Assembly: GCA_900169235.1 (NCBI GenBank)
Contig: FWCC01000105.1
Coordinates: 46,889 to 110,888, forward strand
DNA: 64,000 nt
Source: Zarea fungicola
Lineage: Eukaryota; Ascomycota; Sordariomycetes; Hypocreales; Cordycipitaceae
Reading direction: 5' to 3'
The notes beneath the pieces were generated by a model. That model worked only from the letters and a program-made list of their open reading frames with translations. It did not search any database and had not been told where the DNA came from. Positions 35,401 to 46,600 of the stretch are shown one piece after another (positions within the stretch are counted from its first letter, which is position 1; each line of letters opens with the position of its first letter). The position numbers and the translations under genes are program-made.

Positions 35401-35758
35401 CTTCGATATACCCTGCGCCGTCGTCTCCAACTTTGCTGTCCTCTCCGACACTCGCTATCCGACCTTTTCCTTCGTTTCTTTCGTTGCTTCTTCAATTTAC
35501 ATACAGCCTGCGCATATTTTCTCTGGTAGAAAACAAACACTCACTCAACCGCCGACGCACGCCTTCATCACCTCACTTGAATAACCCTTGTCCCAGTTTC
35601 TACAACTAAAGTCGCGTACATCACCTAGTCGCCGAATACAATATTCTTTCCCATCTTGCATTCTACCTCGATACTTGCTTTCACCAACTTCAGTTCGGCC
35701 ACCGATCAACCCACCACCTTCAGCCTGCAGGGAGACCTACACCAACGACGGCTTCATT
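32402..35758. other. Intergenic, about 3.3 kb
   Basis: No gene supported; many short shadow frames. One exact copy of GTACGGAGTAC lies at 34638-34648. From about 35060 the sequence turns C/T-rich and forms a long leader for the FLC-type gene; the downstream frame stays open back to 35588 but lacks an ATG before 35759. Confidence 0.55.
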
Positions 35759-38101
35759 ATGCGGTCCTTTTTGAGGGCGCCGCTCTTGCTGCTGGCTGCG
35801 GCCGCGACCTTACTGAGCCCAGCCGCGGCCCAACGAAAGCTACAGTCTCTCGCCCTCAGCACCTGCCAGGAAAACTCGGGGTTCAGCGCCAGTTTGTTCA
35901 ATGTCGTGTTCACTCCCAACAACAATACCGCCTTTGTCTCGATGGTCGCCACCTCAACGATTCACGGCAAGGTCAAGTTTGACGTGACCGTTACCGTCTA
36001 CGGCTACGAGCTTATCCACCAGACAGTCGACCCATGCACGACTACCCTCACTGGTCTTTGCCCAATGGTCGCCGGCAACATTCCCCTGGACTTCAATCTC
36101 AACCTCGGCGACGGCGCCGCCTCTCAGATTCCCGGTATCGCTTACTCCATCCCCGATCTCGACGCCAAGGTTCGCGTTCTCATCAACTCCACCGACGGCA
36201 GCGGCGCGGTCGCCTGCGTTGAAGCCGAGATCTCCAACGGCAAGACAGTCGACTTGGCAGGTGTCAAATGGGCCACCGCAATCATCGCCGGTCTCGCACT
36301 AATCTCGTCGGCCATTGTCAACGGTCTGGGCCAGTACAACACAGCCGCCCACGTCGCTGCCAACTCTCTCTCGCTCTTTGGTTACTTTCAGTCTCAAGCC
36401 ATTGTCGGTCTCACCAGCGTCAAGATGCCCCCAATCGTCATGGCTTGGACGCAGGATTTCCAGTGGTCCATGGGCATTATTCGTGTCGGTTTCCTCCAGG
36501 ACATCCTAACATGGTACCAGCGTGCTACCGGTGGCAAGGCCTCTACCATCTTTGACAACATGCTCACCAAATCTGTTCAAGTCCAGAAAAGAGGCCTCGA
36601 GGTGGCTGGTTCCCATGGCCTCGGCTTCATCAATCGCGCCGCCGCCATTGCCCCCAAAGTCGTCTCTAGCCTTGCCAAGCGTGCCAACATCGAGACCAGC
36701 CAGGGCACTTATATTGTTTACGGCATCCAGCGTGTTGCTTTCCGCGCCAAGATTGAGACTACGAATCTTTTCATGACTGGTCTCATTTTCTTTGTTCTAT
36801 TTGCCCTCGTCACCACGCTCGGCGTCATTGCGTTCAAGGGCCTTTGCGAGCTGCTCGCGAAGCGCCAGATTATGAAGGGTGATCGTTTCCTCGACTTCCG
36901 CAACGGATGGCTCACCATTCTCAAGGGAATTCACTACCGCGTGGCCCTTCTTGGTTTCCCTGGTGTTACTGTCCTCTGCCTCTGGGAGTTTACTCAAATA
37001 GATTCGCCCGCCGAGGTCGTCTTGGCCGTCGTCTTTCTTTTTGGTCTCGTTCTTACCCTTGGTTGGGGTGCCAGCAAGGTTATCCTCATCGCCCGCCGCT
37101 CCGTCGCCATGCATAAGAACCCCGCCTACATTCTCTTCTCGGACCCCCAGGCTCTCAACAGATGGGGTTTTCTTTATATGCAGTTCCGCGCTTCCGCCTA
37201 CTACTTCATCGCCCCCGTTCTCGGTTACACTCTTGTCAAGTCCATGGTCATCGCCTTTGGTCAGAAGAACTCAATCGCTCAGGCCATCTGCCTCATTATC
37301 GTCGAGGTTGCCGCGCTGATTGCCGCCTCTGTCATGAGACCTTGGATGGATAAGCCAACCAACTCGTTCAACATCGCCATTTGCGTCATCAACTTTCTCA
37401 ATTCCATCTTCCTTCTCATATTCTCTGATCTCTTTGGAGCTCCCAAACTGATGATTGGTATTGTTGGTGTCATTCTCTTTATCCTCAATGCCGCTTTTTC
37501 TCTCATTCTGCTGCTCATGGTCATTATTTCCACCACCATTAGCTTCTTCCGTAAGAATCCCGATGCTCGTTACCAATACATGGCCGACGATCGTGCTTCT
37601 TTTATGAAGTCTCAATCCGCACTTCACAACCCCACTGAGCTCGATGCTCTCGGTGCTACGGCGCGTGGTGACAAGATGGGAGGGTACAAGGCTCCCGTCG
37701 ACCTTGATGACGACAACGACTCGCTAATGGCACACAACCGTAACGATCCATTTGCTTCGCACAACCAGTCACAGGCCTCGTTTCACCAGGCTGGCCAAGG
37801 ACCCAGATCACCTATCAATCCGTCCATGCCATTGTTCCCTGGCTCACGCTCCGAGAGTCCCTTCCGCTCGGCCTCTCCAAGCGGCTACAGCCAATCAGGG
37901 TCTTCTTTGGGACCACCAAGAGGACCTATTCCTAACCGTGGGCCGTCGCCTCAGCAAATGGCCCGCGCGCCTTCACCGCAGGGCAACTTTAGACAGCAAA
38001 ATTCATCGAGGTGAGGCTCATCCCCCCATTTTTGTTTCAACGATCCCCAATCACTAACACCTTGTAGTCCCTGGCAGCGCGGAGCTGGATACGACCATTA
38101 A
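35759..38101 (+). CDS. FLC/TRP-like flavin carrier family membrane protein (2 exons)
   Basis: Member of the fungal FLC family (ML-like lipid-binding N-terminus plus TRP-like membrane domain); yeast relatives are linked to FAD transport into the ER, calcium homeostasis and wall integrity. Exon 1 is 35759-38010 and exon 2 is 38068-38101. The 57-base intron (donor GTGAGG, branch CACTAAC, acceptor TAG) adds a short conserved-looking end, SPWQRGAGYDH, for 761 residues. Without splicing the frame stops at 38014. A signal peptide (1-24, AAAQ) precedes a Cys-containing beta domain (25-165: CQENSGFSASLFNVVF, DPCTTTLTGLCPM). About nine membrane segments follow (roughly 165-610), including the typical FLDFRNGW and RWGFLYMQFR stretches. 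A Ser/Pro/Gly-rich cytoplasmic tail follows. Fungi carry several paralogues; I cannot say which one this is. Confidence 0.9.
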
Positions 38102-39522
38102 GCGAATCCTTTGACACGAGTTTCCTTGTCATGTGTTCGATTGCATAGTTGGCATCTTTCTAGAACTAGAGCGCCTCTGGTAAGAGGCACTTGGTGGACT
38201 TTTTCTTTTACTGATCTTCCTTTTTACTGTTGAATGAGCCCCCAAGTTGTTTTTTTTTGGCTCTGAAAACTGGCGTTGAACCGTTGTTGTTGCTTTCTCT
38301 CCCTTTCCAGTGGTGCTGGTGCCGCGCCCGCTGAGGCGTTCCGCTGGTAGCCTTGTACATATACGCATAATTCCGATATTGGGAACGGTAGAAGCCATGA
38401 ACTTTTCTTTTGGGTTAGTTAGTCTACGGACGCAATACATGGTGCTGATAACAATGCATGTTATGAGTGAAAAAGTAAAATTGTACGCGCAACTGTTTGT
38501 TTATTCCATGCATATAAGAGGGGGATTGTGCAACACCCAGTCGCATGAGCAGGGCACCACTTGAGACATGTACATTTTGTATTTACCACAGAGAGGCATT
38601 GGGGCATTACGTTTCTATTCTTCAACAGACAATTTGCATCGATAAATAGATATAGATATATATCATTTTGTATTTCAGTTATTAAAATAAGTAGTTAAAT
38701 TCCTTCCAAACACAGCTTTGCTAAATCCAAAAAAAGACACTCCGTTTTGCGCCGACGAGATTTCTTGAACAATTAATTCTGTGTCCCACCTTTCCAATTG
38801 TACTAGAATACATCGCGTCCACCATCACCCCAAAACACAGATAGCTTTTCCAATGTAAAATTCACGTCTAGTATGCTGTTTGCTTCTTACTTTCGCAAAA
38901 GTCCATCTTGTTACACCATCATGCCGGCCAAGTGAGGCGAGGACAAGAGTAAATAGATAAATAAACACAGGGAACAGGAATTGCGGGGGGGGGGGGACAA
39001 GAAGGAACAGAGAGTCGATAAAAGAAAAGTGAAAGGAACGTAGGTGGTAACTAAAGGGAAGAAAACTTGTATCCATACTAGGATTTGTGCTTCGCTTACA
39101 GAACACGGCTGTGTTGTACAGATGCTGCGGCATCGTTCGTTGCAAAGATTAGATGCCAAAAGGTGTTCAAGAAGAGAAGAGAACGAGGCTGCAGCACAAA
39201 CGACCAAAAAGAATAGAAACCCGAAGATGGTGATAAGGAAAAGGAAAGGCGCTGAGCAAGTACAGCCCCAGTGCGGTATAAATGCCGGTAGTTTTGAGAA
39301 GAAAGAAGACCTGAGAACACCATTTCCGAACGGCGGCTCAAGACCAGCTTGTCTGGTTAATAAATGACCCTTCTTTCTGCTTCAATAGGGCAGTTCAGGA
39401 CCTCATTGATTCACCGAGGTCTAGCAGGTCTCTGGTAAAGAAAAATTGGTTTCCGTAATATTGTACGGCAGAAAGAGCTTCCGTCATTACCTGTTGGCAT
39501 GTCGCACAGCTCCGCCCACGCA
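38102..39522. other. Convergent intergenic region, 1.4 kb
   Basis: 3' regions of the FLC-type gene and wetA. AT-rich, with a TATAGATATAGATATATAT run near 38645 and a 12-base G run at 38985-38996. No gene supported. Confidence 0.55.
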
Positions 39523-41343
39523 TTAGAGATCAAAGCCTTGCTGCCGAAGCTTCTCGATATCCCCACCCGCAGCAGCAACGGCCTTCATCGCTGCTTCGCT
39601 CAGCCTTCGTCTCCTGTCCTGGGCCTCCTTTTCTCTGCGAGCCTTTGTCTTGGAGCTCCCGCTGGGCGCAACACCCGTCATGAGCACTGACCCGTCATTC
39701 GGCGTAAAATTTACGAAGCCAATCCCACCTCCGCCACCCAGTGAGATTCCACCGCTGTCGTCACTGATGCCGCCAGTGCTAATGGCCGAAAAGCTCCCGC
39801 TTCCAGCGTCTCGTGACCGTCGTTTCTTAACCCCGCTCGGCGTGCCAGGTACACTCTGTCGTCCCGACGCACTGCGCATTGAGGATATTGAGCCGCCGGA
39901 GCTGTTGCGCGACTGCCGCGTACCGGGGGATGGAGAGGCTGAAGGGGCGCGCTGCTTGCGCATGGGTGACGATGACATGTTGCGGTGGCGGGCACCAGAC
40001 GAAGGGGCTCGCGGCGGTCGTGCGGAGCGATTCTCAACCGGGACCGGCGGCGGCGGAGGCAAGTACGTGTGTGCGTTGAGAGCGAGCTCGTTGATGCTGC
40101 CCTGGCGCGGCTGGGGCATGTGAATCATGAGGCCGTTTTGGTGCATACTACCATCATTACTGACGTCGTACGGGAGCTCCCCATGCTGCGAGTGCATCGC
40201 CATGTTGGCGTCAATGTTCTTGGCGTCAATGGTGCCCGGAGGTGCACCCGCGCCACCCCACCAGACAGGTTGATGACTGCTGTTTGCGGACCATTGTGCC
40301 ATGCCGTTTTGATGCTGCCAGTGTTGCTGTTGATTCTGCAACATGTCCGTCTGGCGAGTAGGCGAGTCTAGAGGTGTACCGAGGCCCCCTTGGCTGTAGT
40401 ATCGCATCTGCTGATGCTGTGGTGCTACGTGGGTGGGGGAGATTTCGCCGCCAAAGGGATCGTCGAGTTGGCCGGACACGAAGCTGGCGTTTGCCACGCT
40501 CGTGTCAACTTGTAGCATGGGCGGGGACATGGGGAAAGGAAGATTCTGCGCAGCGGCGGCAGTGGCAGCGCCGGCATGTTGGGTGTGTGCTCTGCGGCCG
40601 CGAAGCCCGGATGCCTGGTTGCTGGGCTTCATGGCCATTGGGGGGTTCTCAAGGCTCGGCGAGACACAGCGCTGCAGAGTTTGGCTGACCTTCTTAGTCT
40701 TCCGCATATTGGTAGCCTTGCGGATAGTAGAGGAGAGCGCGTCAACCAGTTTCTTGCTCTTGCGACTAGCGATGGCGTCACTACTCGTTACACCTCCTCT
40801 GCTATTGCTGTTGTTTATGGTGGCATTAGTCGTCGTCGACCCATCAATGTGTGGTGGTGGTGGCGAGCCCTCCGCGGCGCCATGGGCAGTCTTCTTTGGA
40901 GAATACAGCGAAATGCCTTCGAGCCTCTCAAGTTCTGTATCCGAGACAGTGGCACCATTGGTAGCCGCGTACATGACGGCTGCAGGATCTTGCGCAAACA
41001 TGGCCAGGGTACTGGGATCAACCTCATAACCGACAGCAGTGCCTGCGTGGGAGCTGCCTGATAAGAAATCGAAATCATCCGCCGTCGAGACACCAGACGA
41101 AGCTGTACTGCTTTCGCCATTCTGGAGGTGGGCCTGATCAAGCGTGTTCTGGTCTAGGTAGAAGGGTTCACCGCCGACTGTGGCAGATGAAGCGCCATGC
41201 CCCGCTTCAAAGTCGAGGAATTGGGTAAAGAGATCGTGCTGAGAATCGTCGAGGCCGGCACTGGGGAGATCGGCGTCGTGCCAGGCGAAGCTGGGATCCC
41301 GATCGCCGGCGTCGACGGGATAGGACGTTGTCCAGAGAGCCAT
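39523..41343 (-). CDS. wetA: Conidiation regulator WetA
   Basis: Nuclear regulator of late conidiation, last in the BrlA-AbaA-WetA pathway, needed for spore-wall completion and trehalose build-up (family knowledge). One exon, 606 residues. The diagnostic WetA C-terminal block is clear at about 540-606: GFVNFTPNDGSVLMTGVAPSG, then SSKTKARREKEAQDRRRR, ending AAGGDIEKLRQQGFDL. The N-terminus (MALWTTSYPVDAG, then DDSQHDLFTQFLDFE) also matches the family style. The middle is low-complexity, with Gln/His-, Ser- and Pro-rich runs and a basic patch before the end (GVKKRRSRD) that suits nuclear import. The start is the first ATG. The gene has a long (4.1 kb) upstream region containing AbaA-like CATTCY sites. 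Confidence 0.95.
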   Translation of the reverse strand: MALWTTSYPVDAGDRDPSFAWHDADLPSAGLDDSQHDLFTQFLDFEAGHGASSATVGGEPFYLDQNTLDQAHLQNGESSTASSGVSTADDFDFLSGSSHAGTAVGYEVDPSTLAMFAQDPAAVMYAATNGATVSDTELERLEGISLYSPKKTAHGAAEGSPPPPHIDGSTTTNATINNSNSRGGVTSSDAIASRKSKKLVDALSSTIRKATNMRKTKKVSQTLQRCVSPSLENPPMAMKPSNQASGLRGRRAHTQHAGAATAAAAQNLPFPMSPPMLQVDTSVANASFVSGQLDDPFGGEISPTHVAPQHQQMRYYSQGGLGTPLDSPTRQTDMLQNQQQHWQHQNGMAQWSANSSHQPVWWGGAGAPPGTIDAKNIDANMAMHSQHGELPYDVSNDGSMHQNGLMIHMPQPRQGSINELALNAHTYLPPPPPVPVENRSARPPRAPSSGARHRNMSSSPMRKQRAPSASPSPGTRQSRNSSGGSISSMRSASGRQSVPGTPSGVKKRRSRDAGSGSFSAISTGGISDDSGGISLGGGGGIGFVNFTPNDGSVLMTGVAPSGSSKTKARREKEAQDRRRRLSEAAMKAVAAAGGDIEKLRQQGFDL

Positions 41344-41855
41344 GGCGCGCGTGCTCTACAATCAGGGATGAGATTTTATCAAAATGGGTATGCAGAATTT
41401 GGTTGCGATGTGATTGTGACAGTTGATTTGGTGATGATACAAGTTGTTGTTGCCTCTTGTGTAAGGAGAGGTTGATGTGTATATATGGTGAGGGTAGTTG
41501 ATGGATGTAAGTCAACAAGAGGCCCTCGAATACCGCTGCGCAAGCAAGCGAGCGCCTTGTGACGAAGATGGTGATTTGGTATGGGAGTGTTGAGTTGCAA
41601 AAAGGACGCCGTCAACCAAAAGAAACCTGCAATATGGCGACGACGAGGAGAAGAAGAAGAAGGTAGAGAGAAGAGAGCTTGAGCAAGGTGGGCAAAAAGG
41701 CGTATATCGGGTATTTGTGGGGGAAACCAGTCAAGAACGAAAGGTAAAGGAGCAAGGCAGTCGGCAAGATGGTGTGGTAGCTGGGGCAGCGAGAGCTTCA
41801 TTCAAGCCAGAGCCTTCCCCCCTCTCTCTCATGCGTTCCCCTCCACTCCAGATTG

Positions 41856-42075
41856 AGAATGGCTTACAACCGGGATGAAGTTTGGCGGACGGACCGAGCA
41901 AAGTTTGGTAACCCCCAGCAACGGGACGAAAAATTCTATAGATTCTACGACCAATAGCACTAGAAAGGCAGTGTCTTGTACTGACATGTTATTTTTGCAG
42001 TGTGATTAAAGCGGGCGGACAATGGCAAGCTGGAGACTGGGAGGAATGCTCGCGTTGAAAATGGAGATGCATTCC
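41856..42075. promoter_or_regulatory. Candidate AbaA sites (CATTCY) upstream of wetA
   Basis: Three matches to the AbaA consensus CATTCY lie 0.5-0.75 kb upstream of the wetA start: AGAATG at 41856-41861, GGAATG at 42043-42048 (both reverse complement) and CATTCC at 42070-42075. BrlA-like words (MRAGGGR) occur further out: AAAGGGG at 42398 and CAAGGGG at 43009. About 0.7 CATTCY is expected by chance in 700 bases, so this is suggestive only. Confidence 0.4.
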
Positions 42076-43800
42076 AGTTGTGAAGACAAGTTGAGCTGTA
42101 AGTTGGGTGGTGGGCATCACAAGCTAGTACAACTTGGGGGAGCAAGAGTGACTAGGACCAAATAAGGAAGAATCGATGCAAGCTCCACTGCCGAGGTTTT
42201 GGTGATGTGACTGGGAGGTTCTTTTTGGCTGTCATTATTGGGCTAGAATTGAAGGGGAGACGGGGAGACGGGGATACGGAAGAGTGCTCTAGGTTGGTGA
42301 ATGGTGCGATATGATCCCGCGGCGATCCATTGCTGGCTAGGCCCTTTGGCCCAAACTGTATAGTGGCTCAGATATATTCCAACATGCTTACAGAGGCAAA
42401 GGGGAAACTATAAAAATTGTCTTGGGCAGGCAGACGAGTGTGTAAAAATCTTAAAGACTGGGGATTTAAACCCTTTTGTCTGTGTGGTGAAGAGCGAGCG
42501 GTGCGCTCGGCTTACCGATCACAGCCGGAGGGGAGCCAATTGCGGTGGCGACATTGAGAAACGATGAGATTAGAGCCAATGAAAATGGATTCAATATTAA
42601 AGTGGCAGCTTCTCCTTTTTTTCCGGTCACATTTTATGCAGCTTTGGCAGCCGTTCCAGAAGCTTATGAGCAATCACACCAATTGGGAACATTACCTGGT
42701 TGCCAAGGACAGCAATTTCATAGTGTTCTGTCAAGAGGGGGCAGGGGCAGGATTCTGTACTGCAGCTGACTTGATTGATCTGAATCTGTCCTTGCTTTGT
42801 TTTTATCACGAGAACAATAGATAGAGGCGGCCTAAAAAAAAATGAGATGGCAACCTTGTGTTGTGCGTGTCTGTGTGTCGAGCTACCATCTGGTGTCTCT
42901 GGCTTTAAATAACAACTGGTAGGAAGTTAGGTAAGGGTAGCTGCGTGGGCAGCACGTTGTATGGGTGTGATGAGTTGTTGGATGGTGTGGCAGCTAGCAA
43001 CGGATGAGCAAGGGGAAAACGAGGCTTATCCAGCTGCAGCACCGTTGACGCCTCTGGATGGCTTGATGGCCTGTTTTCTCTCTGTTCTGCACAGAGTAAA
43101 ATGGGATAAATAGGTCGATTTTGTTTGCAACGCCACAGGAGGAACTACTTCCTACTATACCTACCATGTACCTAGCCTATCTATCTGTCTTCTTCTGGTG
43201 CAGGGCAGATACTTGGGAATCTTTTCCACCAATTGGACAACGGGCAGTAATTGCGAAAAGTTTATCTGACAAGCATGGCATGTTTTTTCTTTTCAGTCGC
43301 ACGTTTGTATCAGGCTATTGAAAGCTTGTTCCTTGTAATACCATTTATGTGACTCGGGTCGACAAAGAAGAGGCTGCCCCCATGCAGCTCTCTCACTAGT
43401 AAGCTGCCAAAGCTGCAGGTACTGCTAGGTACTGAATGCATCCACTGAGACTCCACTTTATTCCAGCCCTGTGTCCACTGTATTCCAGCAAGCCATGGCG
43501 CTGTAAATGGCACCTATAACGAAGAGGCACGGGGGCAGAGGGTACGGAGTACCAGGCATGCCATCCAAGTTGAGCAAAGTAGCGGCAAGTACTCAGTACC
43601 TCGAGGGCGTATCGGGCCAGCCATGGCAGGTGCGAAAAAGGCGTCAAAGTGTCGGCAAACCCCGCCAAAGTCCACTAGTTTTAACTTGACAAGCTCGACT
43701 GTAAATGGCCTCTCTCGGGCTGCTGAAATGCAAATCGCCACAGCTACGAAAAACACGGCTCGGAAGGTTGGATTCAACCGTGCCGGTTGCCCCTCTCCAT

Positions 43801-43820
43801 GTCTCTCTCTCTCTCTCTCT
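43801..43820. repeat. (CT)n microsatellite
   Basis: About ten CT units in intergenic sequence upstream of wetA. Confidence 0.9.
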
Positions 43821-45496
43821 ATTGCAATTGTAGTGTTTGTTGTGTTCCTGCTGCAGATTCTTGGACCTTGGACACATCCACAAGGTATCGCTCAAACAAG
43901 GTGAAAATGCAAGACATTGACCGCACCAAACGTTTCTTGCTTGGTATTTTTGCCCACACATTGCCAAGTCAACCAACGCCACCAACACAATCTGAGCAAA
44001 AAATGAACCATTTTCTGTATCATCTCATTTTAGAATCAACATGCATCTTTGTTCGGCGTTGTCTTCACCCCTCGGGACGGCCACCACACCTTTTTCCTTG
44101 GCTGCAAGGCTGCAAAACGAGCTGAGCCGCCGTTTCTGTTTGGCTTTTTTTCCATTTTTATTTTTGGGGTATAGAAACATATCGCCACCAAAACATTCAC
44201 TAATTCACTCACTCCCTTTCACCTTCACTCTCACATTCACACATCCACCTAACCAGGGCAAGCTTCACATCGTCCTTACCGGTCGCTAATTTTCCTTAAA
44301 AGCCCACTTCTAGCCCCTCCAAGTCGCAATTCCACCAGCGATCCCCTTTGTGCAGCTAAATTACTCTTTCCTCCCAACTCCCTTGAACGCAAACTCTAAT
44401 TGCGCAAAACTCTATCCCAGTGTAGGGTATTTCATCAGCAATCCAATCAAAAAGTTCTCTTCTTCAAACCCCACAGAAAAATGCTACAGCGGAATCAAAG
44501 CCGCGAATAGATCCATCCAAACAGGAAAAGAGCAGGCAAAGAGTTGCTGCCTACATGCCTCTTTGAGCCGGAGTGAAAGAGGACAGACACGCGCTCGCTG
44601 TTCTCTCCCAATTCGATTAGCTTTTTTGGGCCAAGCCGAACAAATCTGCCCCTGGTAAAGCTCCTTTGCCTCGCTGACAAGCCAAGCTTGTTAGCCAACG
44701 CAACCAACTACCACTTGCCAAATGTTCACTTTGTCTGTCTGAGCTCAGGTAACTTCATTAATACCCGTATTAGTAATGCTGCGCGAAAATAACTGATTTG
44801 CAATGTCCAATACCTAGTTTTTCTGTGGTGCATATTGCAAGGGCAAGATAGTGTCATTAAATGTTGTTACTTTGCTTGCTCACACTTTGCTGGCGAGCAG
44901 GTCCCCGATCCCTGCCGCACCCATGTTGCCCACAACGATCCAGCTCATCTTATTTCATGGGCACAACGGCCCCTCTTCCCAGATCTAGACAAACCTATTT
45001 GCAAGGGGGCCAACAGTCGATTCTGCATATCCGTGACCAACTTTATAACAACCTCAATACAAGTTAAACAAGGTTCACAAAGCTAGCAGGAATATTCTCG
45101 ACCTAGATTGCATATTTTTTTAAAACGAAAGGGAAAAAAAATGAAGAAGTAAAGCCACCCAGTGCCGACCACGACAATGGAAGGAATTCTTTAATGTATC
45201 AGTAGCAGCTATTCGTATGCTAGGCCGTCTACCCCTTACATCCGTTAGGAATAAAATAAAAGATTTTTAAAATATAGAGAGAATCGAAGGCTTGAACCAA
45301 AACGCCAATATCCCACTCCCGGGGAGAAAAAGCAGCAATCCGTTTCCTCCCAACGCCATTCATGCTGAGCAGTAAATCATTCAAAAAGCAGAGAGTACAA
45401 AGAAAAACTGTAACAGGTCGTATGCAGTCCATGCAGGGGACATGTATACATTGGAGGGAAAAAAAAAAGGCAAATTGAAAATTAATAAACCAATCA

Positions 45497-46600
45497 TCAC
45501 AACACTGGCGTTGGTGAAGGCGTAGACGATAGACATATCGTACTTTCCGACATGGTCAGCGATTGTCGTCGCCGATCTATCTTTCGTTCTCTTCGCCTGC
45601 GCATTCGTGGCACATTGCGCACCACTTGCGAGCACTGCATCGCCGCTTCATGCGATCGCTTGAATAGCAAGCCGCCCTGTCCGTTTTGTCGACGAGACGA
45701 TGCTGAAGCCGAGGACATGGCCATAATCTGCTCCAATTCCTGGTCATTACTGAGAAATGAGAGGTCTTCTTCCGAGCCAGCGCCGCAACCTTCGTCTACT
45801 TCCAAAATCGGGCATTCGAATATCGTAACGGTTTGCGATCCGCTGCTGGCGCTTCGAGTCAAGCCCCCGGATTTGACCGAGCCACCGGCTGCACCCGAGT
45901 CGTCTCTGACCGCCTGCGGCAGGTTGCCAGATGCAAGGACGCTTGCCAGGCCGTTGCTATTCGTCGGTATTGCTGATCTTGGTGATGATAGCGGCAGCTG
46001 CGGTGGCAGCATTTGCGCCTCAAGCATTTCCACATCCTGGTCCAGTCTGAGTGGGGTGGGCATCGGTATAGGTCTTGGATGTACTATCGTCAAGGCCGAC
46101 GTTGGTGTCTCATTCATTTCTCGAGCCGTTGGCATCGATGACTCTGCTAGTTTCTCTTTACTTGCAGCTGCAAGCATGCTATACATCCTCTTCCTCGTCA
46201 CTTCGGTGCCTGATCGGCGCAATTCAGCCGTGCTACCATGGCTGCGCAGTGTCGTAACCGCCGAATCCTGGGGGCGAGCTGATGGCTTCTGTACACCTGC
46301 CATCCGCGGCGCTGAGTCGCTGTTATTCCCCAAGGACAGTGTCTGGCTGCGCCGGCGAAGTAGCCGCGAAATTCTCGATCTTGGTCGTTGGCTCTCGCTT
46401 CCAAGTGGCGGCGAATACGGCGACGTTAATGGTGTGACATCGGTCGGTGGTGCCATTAGGTTCATGAGATCAGTGTTGATTATTTTGGGTTCCGGGTTAT
46501 TCTGCACTGCAGGCTCCCCATGATGCGGGTTGCTGCCGCCTTCTGTAGAGGTATGGTTGTTTCCGGCGTCGGCGACGCTGACGCCGGGATCTGCAGCCAT
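45497..46600 (-). CDS. Unrecognised Ser/Pro- and Arg-rich protein
   Basis: A 367-codon open frame with no domain that I recognise. The frame is open upstream to 46759 but the first ATG is at 46600, so an unseen 5' exon is possible. The protein looks disordered, with basic patches (SRISRLLRRRSQTLSLG near 75-90; RMRRRRERKIDRRRQ near the C-terminus) suited to nucleic-acid binding or nuclear import. Acidic/aliphatic segments (IFECPILEVDEGCGAGSEEDLSFLSNDQELEQIM, read in two parts) resemble degradation or docking motifs. Composition is more protein-like than the competing plus-strand frame at 45552-46523. It may be a lineage-restricted regulator; no function is assigned. Confidence 0.6.
   Translation of the reverse strand: MAADPGVSVADAGNNHTSTEGGSNPHHGEPAVQNNPEPKIINTDLMNLMAPPTDVTPLTSPYSPPLGSESQRPRSRISRLLRRRSQTLSLGNNSDSAPRMAGVQKPSARPQDSAVTTLRSHGSTAELRRSGTEVTRKRMYSMLAAASKEKLAESSMPTAREMNETPTSALTIVHPRPIPMPTPLRLDQDVEMLEAQMLPPQLPLSSPRSAIPTNSNGLASVLASGNLPQAVRDDSGAAGGSVKSGGLTRSASSGSQTVTIFECPILEVDEGCGAGSEEDLSFLSNDQELEQIMAMSSASASSRRQNGQGGLLFKRSHEAAMQCSQVVRNVPRMRRRRERKIDRRRQSLTMSESTICLSSTPSPTPVL

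Larger units (their letters stand above)
41344..45496. other. Long intergenic region upstream of wetA
   Basis: About 4.1 kb with no supported gene. The first kilobase next to wetA is probably its promoter and leader. A (CT)n microsatellite lies at about 43801-43820, one GTACGGAGTAC copy at 43542-43552, and CT-rich sequence around 44200-44350. Frames of 60-110 codons here overlap each other and look random. Confidence 0.55.

Noticed and set aside
45552..46523. 323-codon plus-strand frame
   Set aside because: Antisense to the 367-codon minus-strand frame, which has longer extent and more typical composition; this is the weaker of the two, though neither is proven.
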